DNA from: Thalassia testudinum
Lineage: Eukaryota; Streptophyta; Magnoliopsida; Alismatales; Hydrocharitaceae
Assembly (NCBI GenBank): GCA_037157565.1
Contig: JAZHRO010000013.1
Span: forward strand, 33,856,501 to 33,920,500
Direction: 5' to 3'
DNA length: 64,000 nucleotides
Made by a program: the position numbers and the translations under genes
Shown: one piece after another, positions 47,156 to 58,643 of the stretch
Numbering within the stretch: the first letter of the stretch is position 1
Layout of the letters: each line of letters begins with the position of its first letter
Notes under the pieces: model-generated
Databases searched by the model: none
What the model saw: the letters and a program-made list of their open reading frames with translations, nothing else
What the model was told of the DNA's origin: nothing

Positions 47156-49886
47156 AATGGCGGTATGACTAGGTTTTGTTGTTTTGTTATAGAAATGGCG
47201 TTGTAGTACATATAGTCATTGCCACTATTACAATTTTTACTCAAAAATAAAAGATCTCCCGAGGTCGGACTCAGGGAGAAAACTATATTCTAAAGATACA
47301 AAGTTTCTATTACAAAAGTGAAAAGAGAGAGAGAGAGAGATTTATTTTGTTGGCTTTTTCTTCTTCTCTCTTCTTTCTCGTCGTTGTCTTCTTCTCTTCT
47401 CTTCTTTTGGGTTCTTCAGTCTTCTTCCTTCTGTTCTTCTTATTCCTCTTTTGTTCTTCTTCTTTCTTTCTTCTTCAAAGCTTCTTCTTCTCTTTCTCTT
47501 TTTCTTCTCTGCGGCAGTGGTGATCCTCCTCTTCTTTTTTCTTTCTTTCTTTTCTTTCCTTGCTTGAGGTTATGCCTTCTTTCTTTCGTTTCTTCTTCCA
47601 AGCTTCTTCATTTCTTCCTGCAGGCCGTCGTCTGATTTTTCAATCAGACAACTTAAGTAGCTTTTGCTACAGTGCGTCTTCTTTCCTTCTTCTCTCTGTG
47701 GTTCTCTTCTTCTTCTTCTCCTGTTCCTGCACACTCGCAGTTTGGTTAGAGGGCAAAAACCTACTCTAACCTCCCCAGCGTCTCTCTCTCTCTCTCTCAG
47801 AATTCACTCGTAGGATAGCTCTCCCAGAGTTGCCGGGTATTCGGGTACGGGTCGCGCCCGGGTCCAGGCCCACAGGCGTGCGGTGGTGGGCGTGGAGTGC
47901 AGGTCGGGTAAACGGGTCGGGCCAGGTCTGCGTGGGGTGGTCGCGAATGAGGCTGAGTTGAGTGGGTGAGAGGGACCTCACCCCGTGGTCAGGAGGCAAA
48001 GAGGCTAAGGCACGTTTTGCCTTTATGTGGGTGCGCGGCTTCGAAATCCCACGATGTGGGACTAACTTCTGTTGCCTTCGCGCGTGCCCGCACGACGACT
48101 CCACCTCGCCCTCTGATCAGCTGCAGTCGATGTCTGGGCCAACTGAAGAGGCAGAAGCCTTCGTGGACTTCGCCCCAACCTGCAGCACCTGGGAATCTGG
48201 CGCTGCAGGGTCTGGAGCTCGCCTCGAAGCTGCTTTAGTCATCGCTAATGGCGGCTGGAGCAGCGAACCTGTTAGACAGGAATACGGGCCTTCGGCCTAA
48301 TCAAACACGCGGGGGACCTTCGCCGTGGCAAGGCGAAGGTGGTGCGGGGTGTGGCAGGTCGTCGGATGGCGTCTGGTGGCGGGGCTAGGTCGGACTGTGG
48401 CCGCGAGAATGGGTTTGTTCGGTGGAGTATGTTGGGGGTGTGGAGTGGTAATGGGTGAGCGGAGGTTGATCAGGGTGAGGAGGCAGAGGTTCTGTGAGGG
48501 TCGGCGAGGCGTATGGGGCTGCGGAGTGATGGGAACGTCTCGCCGGAGGGTGGCCGGAGATGGAGAAGGTGAGGGTGATCAAGCGCGGTCGAAGGGCGGT
48601 TGAGCAAATTAAAGTAGGGAAAAGAAAGAGAGGAGGAAAGGGAAGAACTGTACCTACTTGGAGGGACGAGGGGGGCCGGGGCAGGGCGACAGTCGTATCG
48701 ATTGTCGCCGCAGAAGAAGGTGCCCAGAGAGAGAGGGCGGCAGCGAGGAGAGAGCCGGAGAGCGCGCGCTGGGTACGGCGCGACGTGGGAAGAGCAGGTG
48801 AAGGCAGCTCTGCTGCTGGTAGTGCGGCAGAGTGACGAGGAGGAGGAAGAACCGCCGGAGCAGGGGGCTTCTGTCGGAGTGGGAAGAGAGGAAAAGGGGG
48901 GGGTTTCTTCGTCAGATCCGAGCTGGAGAGTGTGGGAGAGCGACGAGGGCTCTTATAGAGGCAAAATCAGAGAGGAGGGCGGAGGGAGACGACGTGCCTC
49001 CCTCGCCGGAGAACGCTGGAGATGGAGACCCATACCTTCCGTGCGTTCGCACGGGCGGTATGGGCGGTTGCAGCGACCAGGGAGGTGTCCCTGCGACGGC
49101 AGACGTCGCAGGGCACCCCCGGTTGTCTTGGTAGAGGGTCTCCCTTACCCTGCGCGGCTCCATGCTCCGCGCAAAGTCGCCGGAGCATGGTGTTGCTCAG
49201 GGTTTTGTAGGGAGGACCCAAATGCAAAGAACGAAGAAGAGTTAGGGGCCAAAATGCGAGGGTTTCAAAAGTTGAGGGCCAAAAAGTAATAGATGAGGAT
49301 CAAAATGTAAAGTTGGTCAAGAAGGTCTCTCTTTAGCCTCAAGTTTTTATACATGACTAATTAGGACCTAAGGATTCTGATGGTGAATTTTATTTCTAGA
49401 TCAAACCTTGTTTGACTATTCAATTTACGTAAAAATCCAAATTAAGTTATTAATTGGGCATGGTTCTCAATGTAGGTTAAAATGGGTTCCTAAGGCCAAA
49501 TTGGAGGTTATAAACCCTAGAGATTATTTTTCTATGAATTTTAGAGGGTTTAGTCGATTTTTTCTTTGCCTTGAAGCTCGTGAATTGAAGTGGATTTGTT
49601 TTTAGGGTTGTAGGATGTCATTTAATTCCTTGTAGTTGCTGTAGCCCTTATTGGATCATCTCATCCCACTTTTCTTCCTATTAGGTTATTTTGACTTATG
49701 TTTGGATCTTGAGTTACCCTGTTTTCAGATTGAATTGGTGAAATTGCATTTTTACCCTTGATTTCTATTTTCTTTACAAACTCAGAATTTCTCTGAGCCA
49801 AGCCTTTCTAGAGTTATGTAGGAGCTTTTTCTTGCAAATCTGGGTTAGATGGTGCTAGTTTAGGGTTTATGACGAGGTTCTCATCA
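47156..49886 (-). repeat. Element A 5' LTR
   Basis: Sense start TGATGAGAACC at 49886, sense end CCGCCATTA at 47156. Carries the purine-rich sense block, the GTCGTCTGATT...AATCAGAC stem (47627-47650) and the conserved GAGTCCGACCTCGGG-type U5 word near 47260-47275. Confidence 0.9.
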
Positions 49887-49891
49887 GTACT

Positions 49892-50775
49892 CGCCGGAGA
49901 TGGTCGGAGATGGAGACCCATGCATGTCGTGCGTTCGCACGAGAGGCATGGGCAGCCGCAGGTCACAGGGGAGGGTCCCTGCGACAGAGGACGACACAGG
50001 GAACCCCCCGTTCGTTCCTGAGAGCGGTTGCCTTACCCTGCGCGGTGCCATCCTCCGCGCAAGGTCACCGGAGGTATGATGCCTGCGTAGGGTGGCAAGG
50101 AGGACTGTTCTGCAAAGAACGAAGGGGAAGATAGGGGGCTAGATGCAAGGTTTTGAAAAGATAACGGTCAAAAAAGTAATTCAAGAGGACCAATTTGTAA
50201 ATTCGGTCAAGATGATCTTCTCTTAGGCCCAAATTTCTGTACCAACCTAATTTGAACATAAGGAATTCAATGGTGTAGTTTGATCTTAGGTTTGACCACA
50301 TTTGACCGATCAATTTGTGTAAAAATCCAAATTAGGTTAAAATTTGGGCATGGTTCTCAATTTAGGTCAAGATGGGTTCCAAAGGCTAAATTGAAGGTTC
50401 TAAACCCTAGGGAATATTTTTTCATGAATTTTAGAGGGTTAGTTGATTTTTATCCTGCCTGAAATTTCGTGAATTAAAGCGGGTTTATTTTTTGGATTAC
50501 AGAATGTCATTTAATTGCTAGAAGTTGATATAACCCTTTTCAGATCAGAACATCCCACTTCCTTCCTTATTAAGCTTATTTGACCTGTGTTTAAACAATT
50601 AAATATCCTCTTTGTGTACTGCATTGGTGAAATTGTAGTTTTACCCCTCATGACTTGTTTTATTTTTTAATTCAGAATTCTCTGAGTTAGGCTTTTCTTT
50701 AGGTTTTGTAGGTACTTTTTCACACTTATTTAGATCAAATTATACTAGTTAGGGTTCATGATTAGGCTCTCATCA
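49892..50775 (-). repeat. Element B 3' LTR, piece 3 (U3 side)
   Basis: Resumes exactly after the right TSD of A, aligns with 63577-64000 of the 5' LTR, and ends at the TGATGAGAGCC sense start beside the purine tract. Confidence 0.85.
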
Positions 50776-52359
50776 TACCCCCATGCTTGGCTTTTGCTAG
50801 TCCCTTAGCAAAATTTTAAGGTTTTAACCTTTGTTCTATATCATGAATTTCTTATCAAGTTTAGATAAGTGCTTTTTCTCTTGTAGCCATGATCAAGTCA
50901 GATTGCCAACCATAGGCCGAAAAGGTACTCTAGTACCAACCAAGATCCAGAGCTGTCTAGCTTCAGCCTTAGTCTTTAGCAAAGGTTTTTAAGGCCTACA
51001 GGAACTAACCTAAGGTTTATTGGACTTCGTGGTTAAAGCACCCGTGCTTGAGATAATTTTAGCCTTGATTCAGTTCGCAGTGCATTTTGTAAGGGGGAGA
51101 GGTAGAAGATTTATATGTTTGGAAAGTTTTCTCTCTCTTTTTCTTTTTAATTCTAGCTTAGGATTGGCTTCACAACACGATCTGTATCGGATTCCTTGTC
51201 CCCATCATCAATCCTCAAGGGTTCCTGGCAGCGATGCTTCGAGATAGCACCGCCCATGGTAACCCCCAGAACCCTAGCGTTCGAGATTTTGGGATAATCC
51301 CGTCCATGGTGTTCCGTGGCTGAATTCAGACCCTTGCAATTGACACTTCGTGATAATGCCATCCATGGAATCTGAATCAGCAGAGTGCTTACATGCCCCT
51401 AGTAGGATATGTAAATATCCTAAGAGACAAGCACCAAGGAGATGATATTTTGTTACTCATCTTCGAAAGGAATTTCCCACCTCTCCGCGCTGGGAACTCG
51501 TCCAAATCAACTTGTGTTGATTGGCCGCTCCTACTCTAGGTGACATTTTCAGAATTTTTGAAATGCTTCTGCGTGATTTTGATTCTTATGCTTACCCAAC
51601 CAAACTGTGTGTGAAATTTGGGTGCTTAGGTTACTAAGTCCTGCAAACCAAAAGTTAGTTAACGAGGCCAAATACTCCTTAAGCCGTGGACCTAATACTT
51701 AAGCTTTTCATTCTCCTCAACCTCTTGAGGAATATCTAGATCTTAATGGGTACTAAGAGTCTATCCAAGAATGCCTAAGGTTTGCGTTCTTACTAATCTT
51801 TCTGTGCACTTTCCTTTTCTTTTCCTGAATGTGGTCTAGAACTTAGGTTAATCCCTTAATTTCTTATTAATGACTATCTCTTTTATTTCATTTTGTGCTC
51901 CTTTTTATCATTTTATTCTTTTTCTCCTCCTCCTTTGTAAAGTCCACAAAAATTTCTTTCCTTCTCTCATTTTATTATTCTTTTTCAATTTTTTTTTAAA
52001 TTTTTGTGGTGTTTTTGGTATATGTGAATTTTTTTGTTTAAAACCTTTTCTTACGAGTTTTGCACTTTCATACCCCCCATGCCTAAGATTTGCAATGTCC
52101 TCATTGTAACTTAGGAGGGTTTTTATTTTGCTTAGTTCATACATTAGGATAGATATTTTGGTGGGTGAATGGGTCGGGGTGGCTGTTGCGGACGATTTCT
52201 ATTCTCAGATGCAAGCACCTGAGGTGGAGTCGGCTGTCCTAAATGATGAACCTTAAGTGCGAAGTGGTGTCAGAAAAGGTTTCAGGTTTTTCCAAAAAAG
52301 AATGACGGCTGCCTCCCGTTGAGCACTGAGTTTTACGCCATCGGCTGGGCGCAATATGC
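50776..52359 (-). other. Element B 3' non-coding region
   Basis: Lies between the end of pol and the purine tract. It matches 42608-44150 of element A. No env-like frame is visible. Confidence 0.65.
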
Positions 52360-53500
52360 TCAGGGAAAATGGAGGATAAATTGTGACTCAACCAAATCTG
52401 TAGAGGTTAATCGATGAACGGTTTGAGTCTCTAACCGTTCATGATGAAAGGTTCGGAATCGTGGCTGAGCGGACTGATTTCGACGGCTCCATTTCCAAAA
52501 ACCCGTCGGACAAGATAAGGTCCGATCCACTTGGATCATAGTTTCCAAGGGAAGAGTTTGAGTCAGGCATCGAAGAGTAGGACCTTCTGACCAGGATGAA
52601 AGATCTTTCTAGATATGTGCTTGTCATGGAAGGTTTTAACCTGCTCTTTGGAGATTCGCGAGTTCTCGTACGCATCAAGGCGTAATTCATCGATCTCGCT
52701 TATCTGAAGCTTTCTGTGGGTTCCATCCTTAGAAAGATCTAAATTATAGTTCCGTACTGCCCAATAGGCTTTGTGCTCCAGTTCGAAGGGAAGGTGACAT
52801 GCCTTCCCTTACACCAGTCTAAAAGGAGACATGCCTAACTGGGTCATGTGGGCGATCCTATAAGCCCACAAAGCTTCCGAAAGTGTGGACGACCAGTCCT
52901 TTCTGTCAGGCCGAACAGTGACCTGCAGGATTTTCTTGATCTCCCGATTTGATAGCTCAGCTAGACCATTAGTCTGGGGGTGGTAAGGAGTAGAAATTTG
53001 GTGAGACACCCCGTATTTGGTCATCAGTGACCTGAACTGAGCGTTGGTGAAATGGGTCCCTCCTTCAGAGATGATTGCACGAGGAATCCCGAACCGTGAG
53101 AAGATATTGTGATGAATGAATTTGATAACTATTTTATGATCATAGGTTCGGGTCGGAATGGCTTCGATCCATTTGGACACGTAGTCCACAGCAAGCAGAA
53201 TGTACTCGAAGCCGTCTGAGATAGGGAAGGGGCCCATAAAATCAATCCCCCAAATATCGAAGATTTCGCATACGAGAATCGGCTGCAAAGGCATCATGTC
53301 GCGATAGCTCATGTTGCCTAAAGTTTGGCAACGGCTGCATTCCTTGCAGTGATTGTATGCGTCCTTGAATAAGGTGGGCCAATAAAAGCCACACTGGAGG
53401 ATTTTTGATGCGATTTTGTGCCCAGAGAAGTGGCCATCTCATGCTTGGTCATGGCCGAAGGAGAGAATATCATTGATTTCACCCTCCGGGACACATCTTC
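52360..53500 (-). pseudogene. Element B integrase (broken)
   Basis: Contains an HHCC-type zinc end (CKECSRCQ), a core with WGIDFMGPFP, VDYVSKWIEA and STPYHPQTNGLAE, and a C-terminal region with KAYWAVRNYN-type wording. The second acidic position of the DDE triad region reads ISEGGTHF, where family members usually have ISDGG, so catalysis would be impaired even without the stop after SPFRLV. The open core spans 52809-53312 and returns to the same frame as gag and RT. Confidence 0.85.
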
Positions 53501-54296
53501 TGATAATTTGGTCAGCACTTATGCGGAAAAGGTACGGGTCTTCCCAAATGTAGTACTTTGCATCAGAGCGCAACTTGTCTTTCTTGGCCTTTGGCCAATC
53601 AGACGGAATCTAATGAGATGCCAAGTAGTTTACTATATCAGTAAACCATGGAAGCCTAGTACCAATAGTCAATAAGTGCTCATCCGGAAATGCTCCGTGA
53701 TGGGTCCAGAGGGGTTGATGATGTCAAAAGGAAGGTGAGATAAGTGGTCAGCTACCATGTTCTGTCTTCCCGCCTTGTCGTGAATCTCGAGGTCGAATTC
53801 TTGCAACAACAAGATCCATCAGATTAATCGAGGCTTCGCGTCCTTCTTGGCAAGGAGATGCCTCACAGCTGTGTGATCCGAGTAGATGATGACGTGGGAA
53901 CCCAGGAGATAGGATCGAAATTTTTCGAGGGCAAATACTACGGCTAGCAACTCTTTCTCCGTAACTGTATAGTTACGCTGAGCCTCGTCAAATGTCTTGC
54001 TGCGTAGTAGATGATCACAGGTTTCCCGTCAACTTTCTGCCCTAGAACTGCTCCTACAGCGAAATCAGACGCATCTCACATGATCTCAAAGGGTTGAACC
54101 AATCAGGGGACAATAGGATCGGGGCCTGGGTGACTCGGTCACGAAGGTTCTCAAAAGCTTGAGTGCATTCCTTTAAAATCTCAAAGGGCACATCCTTGGA
54201 GAGAAGAGTAGTTAGGGGGCACGCGATTTTTGACAAATGAGGGATGAAGCGATGGTAAAAATCGATGTGCCCCAGAAAAGAACGGATGTCCCTAAT
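53501..54296 (-). pseudogene. Element B RNase H region (broken)
   Basis: Begins with the RT-RNaseH connection (IRSFLGH-FYHRFIPHLSKIACPL), then a DASDFAVGAVLGQK-type RNase H start that is reached only by changing frame. There are several stops and at least two frame changes. It is the most damaged part of the polyprotein. Confidence 0.75.
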
Positions 54297-54962
54297 TTAG
54301 CTAGGCATAGGAAGTGGAGAAATCAGATCAACCTTGGCTCGATCCACTTGTATGCCTTTCTCAGAAATTAGATGACCTAGGACGATCCCCTCAGGCACCA
54401 TAAAGTGGCTCTTTTCCCAGGAAAGAACCAAATTTACGTCGATGCAACACCTGAGTATATGAACCAAGTGTTGGAGGCAATCATTAAATGATGCCCCGAA
54501 AACTGAGAAGTCATCAATGAAGACTTCCAGATAATTATCTACCATATCAGAGAATATGGCAAGCATGCACCGCTGAAAAGTCGTGGGTGCATTGCAGAGA
54601 CCGAAAGGCATCCTTCGGAACGCGTACGTCCCGAAGGGGAAGGTGAATGTGGTCTTCTCTTGGTCCTCAGGATGAATTGCCACTTGGTTATAACCAGAGT
54701 ACCTGTCAAGAAAGTAGAAGAATCTATTTCCCGCCAACTTCTCGAGGATCTGATCAATGAATGGTAGTGGGAAATGATCCTTCTTCATGGAGGAATTGAG
54801 TCTTTGGTAATCTATGTAGACTCTCCACGAATTGGCTATTCGGGTAGGTATGACCTCTCCGATTTCAGTCGTAATGGTGGTGAGCCCTGCCTTTTTAGGC
54901 ACAACCTGGATTGGGCTCACCTAACGACTGTTGGAGATTGGGTAGATGATCCCTGCATCTAA
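54297..54962 (-). pseudogene. Element B reverse transcriptase (stop-interrupted)
   Basis: Open from 54920 to 54297, with conserved RT blocks: SPIQVVPKKAG, WRVYIDYQRLNS, KDHFPLPFIDQILE, FLDRYSGYNQ, FRRMPFGLCNAPTTFQRCM and the catalytic FIDDFSVFG. The Asp residues of the active site are present; FLDRYSG carries Arg where Gly is usual. TAG (54921-54923) and TGA (54963-54965) separate it from the protease frame, and TAA (54297-54299) closes it. The wording is Athila/Tat-like. Confidence 0.9.
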
Positions 54963-56450
54963 TCACTTAATGATCTCCTTTTTCACGACCTCCTGCAGAT
55001 TGGGATTCAAACGTCTCTGCATCTCACGGGAAGTTCGTGCGCCCTCTTCAGAATAGATACGATGTGTGCAATAAGAGGGACTTATTCCAGTCAAGTCATC
55101 GAGAGTCCAACCAATGGCTCTGCGATGTTGCTGAAAAACAGCAATCAGACGGGATTCCTGATCAGGAGTGAGCTTGGAATTTATGATCACAGGAAATGTC
55201 TGATTAGAACCCAACAAGACGTACTTCAAATGATTGGGAAGGGGTTTGAGTTCAAGAGTGGGGTTATCAGCAGCAGCGGGTGGTTCAGGGTGAGTGTGAG
55301 ATTCAAGGATAGGAGTTATAGGTTTGTCTGAATCAGGGTTTGACTCCTTTAATTGCGGTTTAAGATCTTCTTGTGGTTGATGAGGTATAATCAGGTTATT
55401 CTCAAATTGTGTTTCATTAACCAAAGTTCTAATGTCACAGATTTGTTCAATGACACCGCAATTGATTCCTTGTTGGGCCTTAAAGATATCAATTTTGAGA
55501 GTCTGTTTCTCAAATTTCAGTTCTATTTGGCCCTCTTTACAACTAATGTTGGCCCTTGCAGTGGCCAGAAAAGGTCTCCCTAGAATGATTGGTGTATCCC
55601 TTGGATTTTCAGGTGTGTCCATGTCTAAGACTATGACATCTACAGGGAAATAGAAATCCCGTACCCTTACAATAACATCCTCAAGAATCCCTTTTGGTGA
55701 CTTTATAGATCGATCTGCTAACTGTAGTGTCACCTCAGTCGGTTTTAGCACAGATTCTTCTAAGTGGTTGAGTAAGGATGTGGGTATCAAATTTATGGAA
55801 GCACCCAAGTCTAGCAATGCTCTGTCGAACTGGGTTTGACCTATCTTACATGAAATCATGGGAGTGCCTGGGTCTTTTTCCTTGGGTGGGAGTCTGCTCT
55901 GGATTACAGAGCTGGCTTGCTCTGACAGTATAATTGGACTCCCACTCTTGGTTCGCGGCTTACACTGAGGTGTACACACATTCTTTAAGAATTGTGCGTA
56001 AGCCAGTACGTGGCGAATCGCACCCATCAAGGGGATGTTTATTTGGACCTGCTCAAAGAGCTTGACCAGGTCCTCCTTAGGAGCCACGGATTTGGTTGTC
56101 TTCTTTCCCTTGGTCAAAGCCTCGAGAAATGGAACCTTGGTTGGTTCCTCTAGGATAGGTCTAGTTCTTTGATCTGGGAGAGGGATAGGAACATCCTGGA
56201 TTACAGTCCTAGGGTTTGGATCGCTACCAGGTTTGGAGTGGTCTGGATAAGGTGGATCTTGGGTCTCCTTACCACTACGGGTGGTTACAGAATTTAGCCC
56301 TGCCTGGTTCTGGTTAGGGTTTGGTAGGATGGGTTGCTGCTGCTGGTAACCCGCATAGGAAGTTGAAGCCTCCATCCTGTCAGGTGAAGGAATAGAGGGG
56401 GCCTGATAAACCATGTGTGCTTGGCCCAGGTTTGGGTTTATAATGCGTCG
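54963..56450 (-). pseudogene. Element B protease and gag-protease linker
   Basis: A 483-codon open stretch (54963-56414) with a Pro/Gln-rich linker, then an aspartic protease: MISCKIGQTQFDRALLDLGASINLIP and IILGRPFLATARA. DLGA in place of DTGA/DSGA is typical of Athila-group proteases. It ends just before the RT fingers. It is in the same frame as gag and RT, so it was one part of a single Gag-Pol polyprotein. Confidence 0.85.
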
Positions 56451-57869
56451 CTAGGTCGGCACGCTATTAGGGTTAGGAAGAGGCAGAGAAAGAAGTGTGC
56501 CTGGTTGGTGAGAATTCGTCAACTGGGCCAGTTGGTTGCAAACCTCTGTGATTTCGTCCTTGTGTTGCTTTTGAATAGCCGCATTCGTTCTCTGAATGTC
56601 AACCAGAGTCTGAAGAATGAGGGTGATTTGGTCTTGGTTTGGCCCGGATGGATAACTAGGGTTGGGCTGAGGTTGAGGCAACTGGTAAGGACAAGGTGCT
56701 TGTGGACGGGGCTGAAAGGATGGTCTTGGATTCTGGGAATTTCCCGCCCACTGGAAATTGTGGTGGTTTCGCCATCCAGGATTATAGGTATTGGAAAATG
56801 GGTCATTCTGGATGGTGTTGAGGTCCTCGTAGGTCTGAGGAGCCTCAGAAAAGTAAGAGAATGGGGGAGCGGAATTCCCCTGACTAGTATAGAAAGGGTC
56901 GGATGTTCCTCCGATCTGAGAGTCAGATGGGGATGGATGCAGTCTCCCATGTGGAAGGAGGCTATGTAAAGGAATTATGCGCATAGGTGGCTCACTGTAA
57001 GTGCTGGTCAGCTCATCCACCTTCTTCTCAATAATAGAGACCTTATCCAATTAACTGGCCATGAATTCCAGGTCGACTGATGCGGACAGGCCCTGCGTCT
57101 TGTATGCTCTTCTTAGGTTCGTCGATGCGCGGGTATTCGTCCTGTCGAATAATCCCATGGAGTCATTATTGATGGAGTTCTCGCACATATTCTCGAGAAT
57201 CTCCCACACGGTGTCCTCATGCGGACCCATGATATTCCCTCTGCAAGTTGCATTGACGAACAGTTTAATATCCTCACGAAGTCCCTGGTAAAAAGATTGG
57301 ACTTGTTCCCATTTAGGAACTCTGTGATGGGGGCAATTTCTCATGAGATCCTGAAAACGATCCCATGCCTCATGAAGAGGTTCTCCCGTTTGTTACGTGT
57401 AGTGGGTAATCTGATGGCGCAAGGCATTGGTCCAACTAACGGGAAAGAACTTTTTCAGGAACTCGGACTGAAGTTCCTCCCAATTGTTGATCGGCTGGGT
57501 CTGTGTTTAGTACCAATGGGCGGCCTTGTCCATATGGGAGAAAAAGAGCATCTTCATAAGGAGAATATCCCGATTTTGTGCATTTGACCCGAAAGTCTGG
57601 GCCAGATGCTTAAGCTGTTTAATGTGCTGGAAGGGGTCTTTAGAATTAAGCCCATAGAATTTAGGTATGGCATGAATCATGTTGGGCTTCAGTTCAGAAT
57701 CAGGTCCTCCAGTCAGGATTCTGACTCGAGGCTCAATAGCCACCGTAGCGGGATTATAATGATCTTGCATCATGGGATGTTGTGGTGGGTGCATGAAGTT
57801 TTGGAAGAGGTCATTGAGTCGCTGGAGTTGGTGCTCCAGATTGTTCTCTTCCTTAACTGGCTGAGCCAT
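56451..57869 (-). pseudogene. Element B gag (stop-interrupted)
   Basis: The likely start ATG is at 57867-57869 (MAQPVKEENN); open sequence extends upstream. The capsid-like region contains IPKFYGLNSKDPFQHIKQ, WEQVQSFYQGLREDIKLFV and a long Gln/Pro/Asn-rich C-terminal part. In-frame stops are TAA 57507, TAA 57393, TAA 57051 and TAG 56451. There is no frameshift. Confidence 0.85.
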
Positions 57870-58638
57870 TGTGGAAGAAGAAGGTGAGTTGGGTTCGGAA
57901 TCGGAGGAGAGGTCTATGTGGAGTGTCGGTTGTACAAACAAGGGCACCGAGGCTCAGCCTCGAGGAGAGTGAATTTCTAAAGGAGGTTTCAAGGACCTCC
58001 TACCAAACATACACTGATGGAGTGGATGAGTTTAGCAGGTGCTGAACCCAATTAAGACATCCAAAATGTTGGGTGACTATAGAGGTTCGGGGCAGATGGA
58101 CCCCTTGATCAAAAGGTCGTCCACCTGAGAATTACCTGGGCAACCAGAGATGGTGAGTCCCGCAAAGACCCTTACAAGGTAGAGAGTCTCCACGGGTTAC
58201 AGGGTTTCCCCCTTCCGACCTCTCTTGTCACTAAGATTCCAGGTAGACCAGAATGGAGACCTTGACCTCTTAAGTCTACCACTTTTAGTTAGGATCAAGG
58301 TGCTTAGGGTTTTCACTTGAACTTTAACCTTTTGAGTGCAAAGAGTGACCTAAGTAAAATGTTGGTTGACCCAAGGGATCAACTTTACCTATTAGTTCCT
58401 TTGGGAGCTTATTACGTCTTGTCTTTTAGGGTTTAAGTGACTTAAGAGCCAAATTTCTTAGGGTTTCTCTTGATAGATGTTTTCAAGCAATGGCTTAGGC
58501 ACACTTCTTTTGGGAATTTTTCATTCTTAATTAAAAAAAAGTGTCTCTAAAATCCTAGCTTTGAACCTTATATTGGCTCTAATTGGTCTAGTTCGTTGCC
58601 TCTAGATTGGGTAATTGGGGCTCAAGCAAGAAGGTTGT
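57870..58638 (-). other. Element B leader, part next to gag
   Basis: Non-coding and homologous to 46053-46860 of element A. The leader continues at 61311-61602 beyond solo LTR D. Confidence 0.7.
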
Positions 58639-58643
58639 AGCCC

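Larger units (their letters stand above)
39872..49886 (-). mobile_element. Element A: complete non-autonomous LTR retrotransposon carrying a novel ORF
   Basis: A complete 10,015-bp element with a perfect TSD GTACT (39867-39871 and 49887-49891). In minus orientation: 5' LTR 47156-49886 (2731 bp), 4-nt spacer, PBS 47134-47151, leader, ORF 44148-46028, a 1.5-kb 3' non-coding region, purine tract beside 42608, and 3' LTR 39872-42607 (2736 bp). The two LTRs are visibly very similar. Leader and 3' region match those of element B, but gag-pol is absent and the ORF occupies its place. Mobility would need Gag-Pol supplied in trans, plausibly by intact B relatives. LTR ends are TG...TA in both copies. 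Confidence 0.9.

Noticed and set aside
50776..52359. Env-like ORF downstream of pol in element B
   Set aside because: Some Athila elements have one, but no substantial frame exists here and the same region in A is also non-coding.
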